From contig NZ_LZIL01000074.1 of the NCBI RefSeq assembly GCF_001667075.1, forward strand, positions 24,081 through 88,080: a stretch of DNA of 64,000 nt. The letters are read 5' to 3'. Source of the DNA: Mycobacterium sp. 852014-52450_SCH5900713. GTDB taxonomy: Bacteria > Actinomycetota > Actinomycetes > Mycobacteriales > Mycobacteriaceae. Each line of letters starts with the position of its first letter. Positions within the stretch are counted from its first letter, which is position 1. Under the pieces are notes generated by a model that saw only the letters and a program-made list of their open reading frames with translations, was not told the DNA's origin and ran no database searches. Positions 8,235 through 17,066 of the stretch are shown here, in pieces. A program made the position numbers and the translations under genes.

Positions 8235-8292
8235 CTCGAGTGTGCGGCCAGCCGCACACTCGAGCTCGAACGTGCGGCCAGCCGCACACTCG
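8235..8292. repeat. Two tandem GC-rich hairpins after the P450 gene
   Basis: The first is a perfect 14-base stem, CTCGAGTGTGCGGC (8235-8248), with loop CA and its complement to 8264. A second, slightly degenerate copy follows at once (8265-8292). There is no T-run, but the position between convergent genes fits a bidirectional transcription stop. The unit may also be a dispersed mycobacterial repeat. Confidence 0.6.
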
Positions 8293-8298
8293 GCCGGG

Positions 8299-9327
8299 CT
8301 AGGTGGCGCTTTGGTCTACGAGCACCGCGCCGTCGGGCTGGTTGCCGAGAGTCTGCAGCGGAATGTCGCCGCCCTGGGCCGTGAGCCGAACGATCTCGGC
8401 AAGTTGGCCGGGGGCGTCGCATTGCAGGTAGTGGTCGGCGCCGGGCACCACCCAGTAGCGGTTGCGGCCGGGCTTGTTCTTCAGATACGTCTGCCAGACA
8501 TGATTGGGGACGCGTAGCGGCGCGACGTTGTCATGCAGCCCCCACACCACGGTGGTGTTGACCGGGCTCCTGGAAAGTGCCTCGAGCCAACCTGTTTCGT
8601 CCGCGGCACGCTCGTGCAGGTATTGGATGGTGTCGGGCAGCACGCGGATTCCGTCGTTGTGGGCGAAGCACTTCGCCAGCGTAGCGATCTCGGGGTCGTC
8701 CGTTGTCCGCCGCGGCATGAAGGTGCTGGCTCCCAGGCCGGCCGCCAGCAACTGCGGCGTCGTTGCCTTCGCGGTGGGCCGGCCGGTCGCGGGGTCGAGC
8801 AGCGCGGTCTGGAATGCGGTGAGGTTGGACAGCGGCAGGTAGATGTTGGCGTTCGTCACGATGAGGTCGACGGGCGCGGCCGGCGGATCCAGGGCGGCCA
8901 GCATTTCCAGTGCAATCATGCCGACGCTGCTGCCGCGGTCGTGGGTGAGCATGCGGTATTCGGTCAGATTCCACACCTGGGTGATCGCGTAGACGAGCAG
9001 ACGCGCGTCGTCGTAGAGCGAATACACATACGGCTCGGCCGGCTTGTCGGACAGGCCGTAACCCGGGAAGTCCAGCAGGTAGATGTCGAACTCGGAACCC
9101 AATTCAGCGGCCAGGGCGAAAAAGTCGATGCTCGACGTCGGGAAGCCGTGCACGATGACCAGGGCGGGGGCGCCGGGTGTGCCGCAGCGGCGACTGAACA
9201 CCGCGACTTCGTGCGCATCGTTGGCGGCGGTCGTTGACCGCCAACGCAGTTCAGTGCCGCCGGTTTGCCACTCCGCGAAGATGTCCAAGCTGCCAGCATC
9301 GCAGAGCCGACGACGGTAGACAACCAT
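8299..9327 (-). CDS. Alpha/beta hydrolase with Asp nucleophile (epoxide hydrolase / dehalogenase-like)
   Basis: A 342-residue hydrolase with oxyanion region HGFPTSSIDFF. Its nucleophile elbow is THDRGSSVG, with Asp130 where esterases have Ser. A likely acid Asp266 is in GLHDNVAP and a base His299 in PGADHYLQC. The HDRG elbow is typical of epoxide hydrolases and fluoroacetate dehalogenases. It stands alone on the minus strand, convergent with the P450. The annotated ATG lacks a well-spaced ribosome site, so the true start may be a little downstream. Confidence 0.8.
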   Translation of the reverse strand: MVVYRRRLCDAGSLDIFAEWQTGGTELRWRSTTAANDAHEVAVFSRRCGTPGAPALVIVHGFPTSSIDFFALAAELGSEFDIYLLDFPGYGLSDKPAEPYVYSLYDDARLLVYAITQVWNLTEYRMLTHDRGSSVGMIALEMLAALDPPAAPVDLIVTNANIYLPLSNLTAFQTALLDPATGRPTAKATTPQLLAAGLGASTFMPRRTTDDPEIATLAKCFAHNDGIRVLPDTIQYLHERAADETGWLEALSRSPVNTTVVWGLHDNVAPLRVPNHVWQTYLKNKPGRNRYWVVPGADHYLQCDAPGQLAEIVRLTAQGGDIPLQTLGNQPDGAVLVDQSAT

Positions 9328-9343
9328 CTCCGCGGCCCGGCAG

Positions 9344-9838
9344 TTATGGACAGGTGACGTGCACCCCGAAAGTCACCGGGCGCGTGCCGCTTTGGCCGGG
9401 CGTTGTCGCCTCGCCCGTCCCGGTCACCGTGTAGCTCTTGCCCTCCTTGGTTGCCTGGACCTGGGTCGCCGACTTGGTCGACTGGTAGGGCAGTTGGTAC
9501 TGACCGTTGGCCAGCGTGAGCGAAATCGCGAATCCGTCCACCATCGGCGGCTTCTCGTCGGACAGGGCCAGCGACACAGACGCCGTGTCGTCGTGGACGG
9601 TGATGCGAGTGGTCAGGTCCCCGGATTCCGGTGGCGACGCGTTCGGTTGCGCCGCCGAACTGGCGCAGTTGACCCCCGTGGTCATGGTGTGTTTGTTCCC
9701 GTCGATCATGACGGTCGTGGTCACGGCAACACGGCTCGAACTTGGGGCGGACGGCGGCTGGCCGCCCTTGCCGGAACAGCCCGACAAACCGGCCACCAGC
9801 ACAAGTCCCGCGGCCGCGAGGACATACCGATTCGTCAT
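9344..9838 (-). CDS. LpqH-type (19 kDa antigen family) lipoprotein
   Basis: A 164-residue exported lipoprotein. The signal peptide MTNRYVLAAAGLVLVAGLSGC ends in an LSGC lipobox, and the mature protein would be lipidated on that Cys. It has the LpqH-like domain features: VAVTTTVMIDG, a Cys pair (VNCASS and the terminal HVTCP) and the KEGKSYTVTGTGEATTP segment. I chose ATG 9838, preceded by GGGAGGTG, over a more distal ATG because the signal peptide then starts correctly. It is a paralog rather than LpqH itself. Role in the envelope unknown. Confidence 0.85.
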   Translation of the reverse strand: MTNRYVLAAAGLVLVAGLSGCSGKGGQPPSAPSSSRVAVTTTVMIDGNKHTMTTGVNCASSAAQPNASPPESGDLTTRITVHDDTASVSLALSDEKPPMVDGFAISLTLANGQYQLPYQSTKSATQVQATKEGKSYTVTGTGEATTPGQSGTRPVTFGVHVTCP

Positions 9839-9922
9839 CTCACCTCCCTTGTCAGCGAGGACGATAGGTTTCCTTCGTTTCGGGAAGGTCTCATTTCTCT
9901 GGCGACCAGTCAACCGGGGGGT

Positions 9923-10657
9923 TTACCGCCAGGCTTCCCAACTGACCATGCTGCGCAGCGGTCCGGCGAAGATGGGCCGTACCGCGTCCGATCGCCATCG
10001 CTCTTCGATGACGGGTGCCAGGGCACTGGTCGTGGTCAGCGGGTCGTCGTCGAGGTAGACGACGGTGATGTATTGGTGCTCGGTTCGCCAGCCCCGCGGC
10101 AGGTGGCTCCAGCCGGCGCTGGAACCGAATGTCCAGGCGCCGGCCGTGCCCGGCACGCCGAGCAGCGCCGGGTGGTGCTCGGCATGCAACCACTGCAGCC
10201 ACCCGTCCGGTCGGCTGCCGTCAACGGGTTCTTCGACGATCAGCACGATGCCGCGGTGCGGCCGGAACGGAACCACCTCCGCGGAGACCAGCGCGTGCGG
10301 GGCGCTGTGCCATTGCAGCAAGCGCAGGCCGGCCACTTGCAGGGACGGCCGGACGACGGGAAAGCGGCCGTTCTCGCGCAGCGCGCGGCCGAGGGCGACG
10401 AAGTCGTCGAATGTCTCCTCGACGGGGTCGCCTACCAGGTAGTGCACCGCATTGCCGATCTCACCCCGCGGGCCGTTTGCCGCCAGTCGATGCTGGGGAT
10501 AGTCGCCGTCGGCGATCCAGCGCAACCCGTGCACGATGCCTGGAAGTTGATACTGCTCCGGCATGTGATCCAGCAGGTGCCAGCGCAGGTAGCCGCCGTC
10601 GTCGTCGGCCGGCGCGGCGGCGGTGAGGCTGAATATGCCTGCCCTGATCCGGATCAC
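9923..10657 (-). CDS. Conserved hypothetical protein, possible dimeric alpha/beta barrel
   Basis: A 244-residue protein beginning VIRIRAGIFSLTAAAPADDDG. The pattern YLRWHLLDHMPEQYQLPGIVHGLRW, and a related second half DGWLQWLHAEHHPALLGVPGTAGAWTF, look like two EthD/ferredoxin-fold repeats binding a small ligand. That is inference from pattern only. The GTG start at 10657 overlaps the TGA of the upstream oxidoreductase (GTGA), so the two are co-translated and probably act on the same compound. Confidence 0.7.
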   Translation of the reverse strand: MIRIRAGIFSLTAAAPADDDGGYLRWHLLDHMPEQYQLPGIVHGLRWIADGDYPQHRLAANGPRGEIGNAVHYLVGDPVEETFDDFVALGRALRENGRFPVVRPSLQVAGLRLLQWHSAPHALVSAEVVPFRPHRGIVLIVEEPVDGSRPDGWLQWLHAEHHPALLGVPGTAGAWTFGSSAGWSHLPRGWRTEHQYITVVYLDDDPLTTTSALAPVIEERWRSDAVRPIFAGPLRSMVSWEAWR

Positions 10658-11526
10658 GCGGCGCCGCCGGGGGAGTGCAGCTCGGCGAGCGCCTGCAGGT
10701 TGTCCAGGTAATGCTGCAGCGAGGTGTGGCGGAAGACGGCGGGCACGATGGTGGCGCCGTGCGCGGCGGCCTGGCCGACGGCGTCTCGGGTTTGTTCCGG
10801 CTCGTTGATCGGGTCCAGGGCCGTCGATGGCGGCAGGACGACCTCGAAATCGGATCGAAGATCGAAGCGGCTCAACCAATCTCGCGCCTGAGGCAGGGTC
10901 ACGTTGAAGGGTGCCCAGCCGTCGGCCAGGTTCGCGGCGCGGCGCAACGACCGCAGCGTGCGGCCCCCGATCCAGATCGGGACACGGTCCTGCACCGCGC
11001 ACGGATCCACGACCATGCCGCCGAAGGAGTAAAACTCGCCGTGGTAGGCGGGTTCGGGCACGGACAGCGAGGCGCGCAGCGCCTTGAGGGCGTCGTCGCC
11101 CCGCGGTCCACGGTCGTCGAAGGGTGCGCCGATGAGCTCGAATTCCTCTTTGAGGCTGCCGACTCCGACGCCGAGGATGAGCCGGCCGCCGCTCACCTTG
11201 TCCAGCGTGCCGTAGCGTTTGGCGATCTCGAGCGGATGGTGGTATCCGAGCACCAGCACGTTGGTGGCAAACCGGATTCGTGAGGTGCGCGCCGCCAGGT
11301 AGCCGAAGGTGGCCAGCGGATCCCAATAGCGGGTACCGCGGCGGTGCGTCTCGGCCGCGGGCAGCGCGATGTGTTCGCTGCAGGTTAGGTGGTGGTAGCC
11401 GAGCCGATCCGCCGCCTCGGCGATGCGCGCCAGGTCGTCGATGGAAGCGTGTTTCTCCCAGTCGCCGCTGGTCTTCGGAAACATTGTCACCACGGGGGTG
11501 GCCACCGAGAGTCGTGGGGCGCTCAT
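10654..11526 (-). CDS. LLM class F420-dependent oxidoreductase
   Basis: A 290-residue luciferase-like protein. It has the mycobacterial F420 subgroup motifs HLTCSEHIALP, RYWDPLATFGYLAARTSRIRF, LEIAKRYGTLDKVSGGRLILGVGVG and PIWIGGRT. Start is ATG 11526, overlapping the stop of the SDR gene as ATGA; its own stop overlaps the next gene as GTGA. This three-gene overlap chain suggests one catabolic or detoxification unit. Confidence 0.88.
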   Translation of the reverse strand: MSAPRLSVATPVVTMFPKTSGDWEKHASIDDLARIAEAADRLGYHHLTCSEHIALPAAETHRRGTRYWDPLATFGYLAARTSRIRFATNVLVLGYHHPLEIAKRYGTLDKVSGGRLILGVGVGSLKEEFELIGAPFDDRGPRGDDALKALRASLSVPEPAYHGEFYSFGGMVVDPCAVQDRVPIWIGGRTLRSLRRAANLADGWAPFNVTLPQARDWLSRFDLRSDFEVVLPPSTALDPINEPEQTRDAVGQAAAHGATIVPAVFRHTSLQHYLDNLQALAELHSPGGAA

Positions 11527-12305
11527 CCCTGCATGTACCCTCCGGCGTCGACAGGGATGGATTGGCCGGTGATGGTGCGGCTTTCGTCGCTGGCCAGAAA
11601 CAACGCCAAGTTGGCGACGTCTTCGGGCGTGGAGATATCTTGCAGGGCAACGCCTTTGACGGCTTTGGCGCGCTGGGTGGCGAAATCGACCCCTCGCTCG
11701 TCGGCCGTGCGTTGCACCCATTGCCGCCACAGCTCGGTATCGATGGCCCCGGGCACAATGCAGTTGCACCGGATGCCGTAGGGCCCGACTTCCAGCGCGA
11801 CGGTCTTGGTGAACGCCCGCAGGGATGCCTTGGCGGTGACGTAGTGGGTCTTGCGGACGATGCCGGAATAGCCTGCCGTGGAAGAGAAGTTGAGGATGAC
11901 GCCGCGACGGCGCGCCAGCATCGACTGGTTGAGCACTTCCCGGGTGCACAGCATCGCCGCGGTGACGTCGATGGCGAGAGTGGCGTTCCAGTTGTCCAGG
12001 GTCTGCTCCCAGATCCAGCGGTCCTGTCCGGGTGCGGCGGCGTTGTTGCACAGAATGTCCACGTGGCCGAATTCGGTCACGGCTCGCGCCACCATGGCCG
12101 CGACGTCATGCTCGTCGGTGACATCCGCGCGCACCGCGATGGCTCCGGGCCCGGCGGCGTGGGCGGCCTCGCGTACCAGCTCTTCGCGTCGCGCGGCCAG
12201 CAGCACCCTGGCGCCCTCCCGGACGAACAGCGCGCCCAGCACGGGCCCCAGGCCGGTGCTAGCCCCGGTGATGATCGCGACCCTACCGTCAAGCCGGCCG
12301 CTCAT
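11523..12305 (-). CDS. Short-chain dehydrogenase/reductase
   Basis: A 260-residue classical SDR. It has the cofactor loop TGASTGLG, an NNAA element, the catalytic Ser in NFSSTAGYSG and Tyr/Lys in YVTAK. The C-terminus ends in GQSIPVDAGGYMQG, as usual. Start at ATG 12305 (MSGRLDGRVAIITG) gives the normal SDR length. Its stop overlaps the following LLM oxidoreductase start. The hydrolase upstream ends 8 bases away, so a four-gene operon (hydrolase, SDR, LLM, hypothetical) is likely. Confidence 0.9.
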   Translation of the reverse strand: MSGRLDGRVAIITGASTGLGPVLGALFVREGARVLLAARREELVREAAHAAGPGAIAVRADVTDEHDVAAMVARAVTEFGHVDILCNNAAAPGQDRWIWEQTLDNWNATLAIDVTAAMLCTREVLNQSMLARRRGVILNFSSTAGYSGIVRKTHYVTAKASLRAFTKTVALEVGPYGIRCNCIVPGAIDTELWRQWVQRTADERGVDFATQRAKAVKGVALQDISTPEDVANLALFLASDESRTITGQSIPVDAGGYMQG

Positions 12306-12312
12306 TGCGCAG

Positions 12313-13110
12313 TCAACCTGCGGGCACGCATGTTTCGAGCCAAGCGTGGATTCTCTCGGCGACGGCACGCCACCCAGGGTCAAGCATCATGTCGTGGCTC
12401 ATCTTAGGGAAGATTTCCGCTTCGGTGTCGTAGGCGGCCGCGGTCGCCCGGACTTCTCGTGTCGTGAAGCACACGTCGTCTTCGGCCCCCAACACCAACA
12501 GCGGCGTGCTGACAAGGTGCGGCCTGGGTTTGTCGAGCCACAACATGTCGATCGCGATCTTGAGCGCATACTCCTCGCAGAGTTCGGCGGCATAGCGCGC
12601 CACATCGGCTTCGGAGTTCGACCGCGAGAAGAAGGTCTCGCGGGCCAATTCCGGTGTGCCGCCGACACCGCACAGCGACCTGGTCCGGACCAGCCCGCTG
12701 GCGGTGTACCACGGGTGCCGCTTGAACCTGCGCGCCAAGAATCCGCGGATGCCGTTCGGGGGTACCGACGCCAGCAGCACGGCCGCCGCAGCGTCGTGCG
12801 ATTCCAAGTACTTCTGGACGACGAAGCCACCCATGGAGTGGCCGACTATCACCGGTCGTTCCGGCAACCGGTCCGCGACCGTGGCGACGTCGACAACGAA
12901 GTCCGCGATCGAACACAACCGCATCGACTTGAGAGCCGGGCTCATTCCGTGACCGCGAAGGCTCAGCGCCAACGCTCGGTGGCCCTTGTCCGCGAAGAAG
13001 TCCAGGAAATGCTCGTCCCAGCACCAGGCGCCGTGCCATGCGCCGTGGACGAATAGCACCGGCGGCTTGTGGGATTCGCGGCGCGGCGTTCTGTCGATCA
13101 CTTCGAGCAT
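12313..13110 (-). CDS. Alpha/beta hydrolase (Ser nucleophile)
   Basis: A 265-residue hydrolase with oxyanion motif VHGAWHGAWCWD and nucleophile elbow VGHSMGG (Ser92). An acidic residue lies in LGAEDDVCF and the catalytic His in KMSHDMMLDPGW. The spacing is that of lysophospholipase/esterase-like family members. ATG 13110 is preceded by GAGGAG, and longer frame upstream lacks homology. It is the first gene of the minus-strand run down to 9923. Confidence 0.88.
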   Translation of the reverse strand: MLEVIDRTPRRESHKPPVLFVHGAWHGAWCWDEHFLDFFADKGHRALALSLRGHGMSPALKSMRLCSIADFVVDVATVADRLPERPVIVGHSMGGFVVQKYLESHDAAAAVLLASVPPNGIRGFLARRFKRHPWYTASGLVRTRSLCGVGGTPELARETFFSRSNSEADVARYAAELCEEYALKIAIDMLWLDKPRPHLVSTPLLVLGAEDDVCFTTREVRATAAAYDTEAEIFPKMSHDMMLDPGWRAVAERIHAWLETCVPAG

Positions 13111-13249
13111 GAACGTGCTCCTCTGTGGCGCGCCAGGGTTGCCTGCAACGCCGCTGAGACTAACCGCTGGCCCCCCGCGAAGGGCCGAAATCAGCAAAGC
13201 CGCGACGGAGTCGGCCCCGCCCTCGGCTGTAGTGGCGTTTACTGGGTCG

Positions 13250-14128
13250 ATGCGTGCTGGCGCGGATGGCGGTGAACGGCGCACGTTGCTGCTGTCCGCT
13301 TTTCCGGCCGAAGCCGACGCGGTGCTGTCTCACACCACGCTTGACTCCGACCCGGTGGTCGTGGTCGACCGGCGACATTTCTATCTCGGCGCGATCGCCG
13401 GCAAGAAGGTGATCGTGGCGATGACGGGCATCGGTTTGGTGAACGCCGTCGACACCACCGAGGCCGCGTTGGCACGCTTCGCTCGCGGATCGTCCAACGA
13501 GATTGGGGCGGTGGTGTTTTCGGGGGTCGCCGGCGGGGCGGCGCGCACCAGCATTGCGGACGTGACCGTACCGGCGCGCTGGACACTGGACAACGGCACG
13601 ACGTTTCGCCCGGTTGATCCCGCCATGCTGGCCACGGCCAAGAAGCTCTCCGTCGCACTGGAAAGCGTCGCCGGCAGTATCGATCTGCGGCGCCGGCCGC
13701 GAATCGTCGTCGGTGGCGACGGTTGTAGTTGGGACAACAACAACGGCGTGGCGTTTCCCTGTATCCCGAACGGCGGCGACGTTTTCGGCTGCCAGCCCCG
13801 CCGCGCGCCCGATCGCTCGCTGCGGTACACGGGCAATTTCCGGCAGGCGGCGGGCCGCTGGCTCAGAAGCGCGCTCATCAGCAACCTGAACATCGTCTCG
13901 ACGTCGGACCCGGCCTACGATGCGACGGACATGGAGACCGCGGCGGCGCAGGCCGTCGCCGATGCGCACGGTGTCCCCTTCCTGGGCATCCGGGGCATCA
14001 CGGACGGGCCCGGCGATCCGCTCCACCTGCCGGGCTTTCCGTTCCAGTTCTTCTGCTACAAGCGGATCGCGGCGAATAACGCCGCCCGGGTGACCGCCGC
14101 GTTCCTGCAGAGCTGGGGCGGTGTGTGA
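13250..14128 (+). CDS. Purine nucleoside phosphorylase / MTA-SAH nucleosidase-like protein
   Basis: A 292-residue protein of the PNP_UDP_1 fold. It has MTGIGLVNAVDTTEAALARF, the glycine-rich VFSGVAGGAART, and near the end DMETAAAQAVADAHGVPFLGIRGITDG, which matches the substrate-binding DMExxA and catalytic SD/TD region. The mid-domain insert around residues 145-205, with several Cys, is unusual for MTA nucleosidase. Position next to sseB and patB suggests equivalence to Rv2293c. A GTG 18 bases upstream is an alternative start. True activity is unproven. Confidence 0.75.
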   Translation: MRAGADGGERRTLLLSAFPAEADAVLSHTTLDSDPVVVVDRRHFYLGAIAGKKVIVAMTGIGLVNAVDTTEAALARFARGSSNEIGAVVFSGVAGGAARTSIADVTVPARWTLDNGTTFRPVDPAMLATAKKLSVALESVAGSIDLRRRPRIVVGGDGCSWDNNNGVAFPCIPNGGDVFGCQPRRAPDRSLRYTGNFRQAAGRWLRSALISNLNIVSTSDPAYDATDMETAAAQAVADAHGVPFLGIRGITDGPGDPLHLPGFPFQFFCYKRIAANNAARVTAAFLQSWGGV

Positions 14129-14131
14129 CCG

Positions 14132-14986
14132 TTACTCGGGACCGCGGGCGACGGCGCGGGCGGGGTCCGAACACCACTCGGACCACGACCCGGGAAACAG
14201 CGCCGCCTCCCGGCCCAGCGCGGCGAGCGCGGCTACCGTGACGCTGGCGGTCACGCCCGAGCCGCAGTAGGCGCCCAACGGGTCGCCGTGGTCGACGCCG
14301 TGTTCGGCCAGAATTCGACTGAACGCGTCGTCGCCGACGAACGTGCCGTCGGCCGCCAGGACCGCGGTGCTGGGCAGGTTCGTGGCGCCGGGGATGTGCC
14401 CGGCGGCGGGGTCGAGCGGTTCGATTTCGCCGCGGAAGCGTTCGGGCGCTCGCGCGTCGAGCAGCGTCACGGCGCCGTCGCCGGCTTGTTCGGCGGTCAG
14501 GGTCGGTCGGCCACCGGCGTACAGATCATCGTGCGGCACAGTCACATTCCCGGGCTGCGGTGTCACCTGCCCCGTTTCGAGGCTCCGTCCGGCCGCTCGC
14601 CAGGCGGCCAGGCCCCCGTCGAGGATGCGGACGTCGGACAGACCGGCCGCCGTCAACACCCACCAGGCGCGCGCCGAACCGGCGCGATTCCAATCGTCAT
14701 AGACCACGACCGGCACGTCATCCCGGATTCCCCACCGGCGCGCGGCGGACTGCAGATCGCTGCCCGCCGGCAGCGGGTGGCGGCCACGTCCGGCGATCGT
14801 GTGATCGCTGAGTTCGTCTTCGAGCGACGCGTACACCGCGCCCGGCACGTGCCCGTCCAGGTAGGCCGGCCGCCCGTCGGGCTCGTCGAGGCGCCATCGC
14901 ACGTCGAGGATGGTCACCGGATCGCCGGCCTCGAGGAGGCCAGCCAGCTCTGCGACGGTGATCAACACCTGGTCTCGGGTTCCCAC
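14132..14986 (-). CDS. sseB: Thiosulfate / 3-mercaptopyruvate sulfurtransferase SseB
   Basis: A 284-residue tandem rhodanese with two domains. The first, inactive, domain has LDVRWRLDE and VYDDWNRAGSARAWW. The second has LLDARAPERFRGEIEP and the active loop CGSGVTAS with catalytic Cys241. The loop sequence favours mercaptopyruvate-type sulfurtransferases. Start GTG 14986 is preceded by GGGAGGCG and gives the length of M. tuberculosis SseB (Rv2291). It is convergent with the nucleosidase-like gene, the stops only 3 bases apart. Confidence 0.88.
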   Translation of the reverse strand: MGTRDQVLITVAELAGLLEAGDPVTILDVRWRLDEPDGRPAYLDGHVPGAVYASLEDELSDHTIAGRGRHPLPAGSDLQSAARRWGIRDDVPVVVYDDWNRAGSARAWWVLTAAGLSDVRILDGGLAAWRAAGRSLETGQVTPQPGNVTVPHDDLYAGGRPTLTAEQAGDGAVTLLDARAPERFRGEIEPLDPAAGHIPGATNLPSTAVLAADGTFVGDDAFSRILAEHGVDHGDPLGAYCGSGVTASVTVAALAALGREAALFPGSWSEWCSDPARAVARGPE

Positions 14987-15084
14987 CGATTCGCCTCCCT
15001 GATCGTCAGCAATGAGCCTAGCGGCCGCGAAAGCGGCGCCGTTCAGCAAAGGGTGGCGTAGCGTCCTGGTGAGCGGTAGACCAG

Positions 15085-15564
15085 ATGGAGCAGATCGTGG
15101 CGCGCATCAGCTATGGAATCAGCGGTTGTCTTGCCGCCACGTTGGCACTGGTGACGGCGGTCCCCGCGGAAGCGTTGCCAAACACCCAGTGCGCGTTGAC
15201 GACACCCGTGCGGGAAGTGCAGCACTTATCCCAATTGCCGCCGGAGCTGACCAAGCTGCTGCCGCCCATCGCCGACATCGGCGCGCCGTTCAACGCGACC
15301 GACGCGGTCCGCGATCCGACGTTGCCGTTCCGCCGGCTGATTCGTGCCGGCAATCGCGACACCGACTGGTTCGTCTGGTACGAACACGGCGGCGTCGGCT
15401 ACTTCTGGCAGGCGGTGGTCGCGCGCGTCGCGCCGGGCAGCGAAGCGAAGGTATTGGCCAACGCCGGAACGATTTCCGACACCCTGTGCAGGCTCACCGA
15501 TGGCGCCTTCGCCGGCGTGGTTCCGCCGTATCCGCCCGGATCGTGGGCAGCCTCCGACTTTTAG
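15085..15564 (+). CDS. Secreted hypothetical protein
   Basis: About 159 residues with a Sec-type signal peptide (hydrophobic stretch about residues 11-26, likely cleavage after PAEA). The mature part carries two Cys (QCALT and TLCRLTDG) that could pair, and an aromatic patch TDWFVWYEHGGVGYFWQAVVAR. An alternative GTG start at 15097 has a better-spaced GGAG and still leaves an intact signal peptide. It sits divergently from sseB. No family recognised. Confidence 0.72.
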   Translation: MEQIVARISYGISGCLAATLALVTAVPAEALPNTQCALTTPVREVQHLSQLPPELTKLLPPIADIGAPFNATDAVRDPTLPFRRLIRAGNRDTDWFVWYEHGGVGYFWQAVVARVAPGSEAKVLANAGTISDTLCRLTDGAFAGVVPPYPPGSWAASDF

Positions 15565-15619
15565 GGAGTTCCGCGGTCCGAGGTCAAGGCAAATCCCATG
15601 TGGCCCTGGATTTATGGGG

Positions 15620-16762
15620 CTAAGCCGTGTGCTCGGCGCCGGGGTGATCGTCTTGCGCCGGCGCCCCCAACGTGGCCAGCATGCCCGTTGCCGCCCGGTG
15701 CCAGGTGAAGTCCTCGGCACGGCGTCGCGCCGAGACGCGTCGGTGGTGCTCGGGGCGGCTGGTGACGGCGCTGACCGCCCGCGCGATGGCGGCCGGGTGG
15801 TTGTCCGCCGAAGCACCGCTGTCCGCGGTGATGATCTCGGTCAGCGCCGAGGTGCGCGAGACCACGGCCGGTGTCCCGCAGGCCAGCGACTCCAGGGCGG
15901 CGAGCCCGAAAGTCTCGTGCGGTCCGGGTGCCAGGGTCACGTCGGCCGAGGCCAGCAGCCCGGCCACCATGCGCCGATCGGAGACGAACCCGGTGAAGTC
16001 GACTGGTAGGCGGGCGGCCTGTCGCTCCAGCCTGGCCCGCAACGGACCCTCGCCCACTACGACGAGCCGGGCATCGACCCCGGCATGGCGCAACTCGCCG
16101 ATCGCGTCGATGCTGCGGTCGACCCGTTTTTCCACCGACAGCCGGCCGCAATGAACCACCAGCAGCTGGGTCGGCGTCGCCCAGCGCCGCCGCACCAGGT
16201 ACGAGTGCCGGCGCGGGTGGAAGGTCTGCAGATCCACGCCCAGCGGGACGGTCACGGTGTTCGTCGCGCCGATGCGGTCGAATTCCTCGCGCGCGAAACC
16301 GGTGGTGCATACCACCGTGTCGTAGTCGGCCGCGGTGCGCGCGTTGGCCAGATCGGCGAATTTCACCGCGGCGCGGCGCGGAAGGATCTGTCCCACAAGC
16401 CGATCCAGCCGCTCGTGGGAAATCATGACCGTTGTGGCGCCATGGTCGCGTCCCCACCGGCCCAGTGATCGCAGGGTCAGCCGGTCGGAGACCTCCAGGG
16501 CGTCGGGCCGCAACGCCTCCAACAGCGCCTTGACCGGCCCGGGCAGTACGGCGCGGTAGCCGCCGGTGAGGGGAATCAGCCGGGCGGGCAGGGTGATTCG
16601 CACCACGCCGGTGTGCAGCCGGCTGCGCTCGGCACGCTGCCCGGGAACGATCAGGAACACCTCGTGCCCGCCGGCGCAATATTCGGCGCCCAGCCGGTCC
16701 ACCGCGGTGCGAAGGCCGCCGGAGCGAGGGCCATAGAAGTTGGCGACCTGTACAACGCGCAT
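15620..16762 (-). CDS. GT4 family glycosyltransferase
   Basis: A 380-residue GT-B glycosyltransferase. The N-terminal domain starts MRVVQVANFYGPRSGGLRT with the acceptor-side Gly loop. The C-terminal domain has HCGRLSVEKRVDRSID, VVGEGPLRARLE, and the EX7E nucleotide-sugar motif in PHETFGLAALESLACGTP. These are the features of retaining GDP-mannose/UDP-sugar transferases. Sugar and acceptor cannot be deduced, although a mannolipid or polysaccharide role is usual in mycobacteria. ATG 16762 is chosen because the Rossmann strand begins at once. Confidence 0.87.
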   Translation of the reverse strand: MRVVQVANFYGPRSGGLRTAVDRLGAEYCAGGHEVFLIVPGQRAERSRLHTGVVRITLPARLIPLTGGYRAVLPGPVKALLEALRPDALEVSDRLTLRSLGRWGRDHGATTVMISHERLDRLVGQILPRRAAVKFADLANARTAADYDTVVCTTGFAREEFDRIGATNTVTVPLGVDLQTFHPRRHSYLVRRRWATPTQLLVVHCGRLSVEKRVDRSIDAIGELRHAGVDARLVVVGEGPLRARLERQAARLPVDFTGFVSDRRMVAGLLASADVTLAPGPHETFGLAALESLACGTPAVVSRTSALTEIITADSGASADNHPAAIARAVSAVTSRPEHHRRVSARRRAEDFTWHRAATGMLATLGAPAQDDHPGAEHTA

Positions 16763-17025
16763 AACGTGAGGACACGCGGTGCGCGTGTGCATTCAACAAT
16801 GTGGACTTGGCGCTGGCCTGAACAGTCCATGAATTCCGCCGACCGGCTAGCCCTTGGGGCCCTCGGCTTCGTTGATCCGTTCGCCGACGTCGGCGCCGGA
16901 TACCCGCGCGCCGAGGAAGTCGCCCGAAATCGGGAGGCTCAATGCAGTTGCGAGGTCCCACTGACCGGGTGCGGAATCCGACCACCGTGCCCGACACGTC
17001 CGCGATACGACGAGGTCGCGGGGGC

Positions 17026-17066
17026 TTGACCATCCATAGGTACTCCGGTGTATGGTCCGAGTCGTG
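17026..17066 (+). promoter_or_regulatory. Candidate promoter for the Rieske oxygenase gene with short palindrome
   Basis: TTGACC at 17026-17031 is followed after 19 bases by TATGGT (17051-17056). That lies seven bases before GTG 17064, the geometry of a leaderless mycobacterial mRNA. CCATA (17034-17038) and TATGG (17051-17055) form a small inverted repeat over the -10 region and could be a repressor contact for the downstream TetR protein. Confidence 0.4.

Noticed and set aside
16847..17025. Minus-strand frame ending ISGDFLGARVSGADVGERI and a stop, upstream of the glycosyltransferase
   Set aside because: The tail looks protein-like and may be a gene remnant, but the frame runs into Arg/Ser-rich shadow sequence, has no start signal and I cannot name a family.
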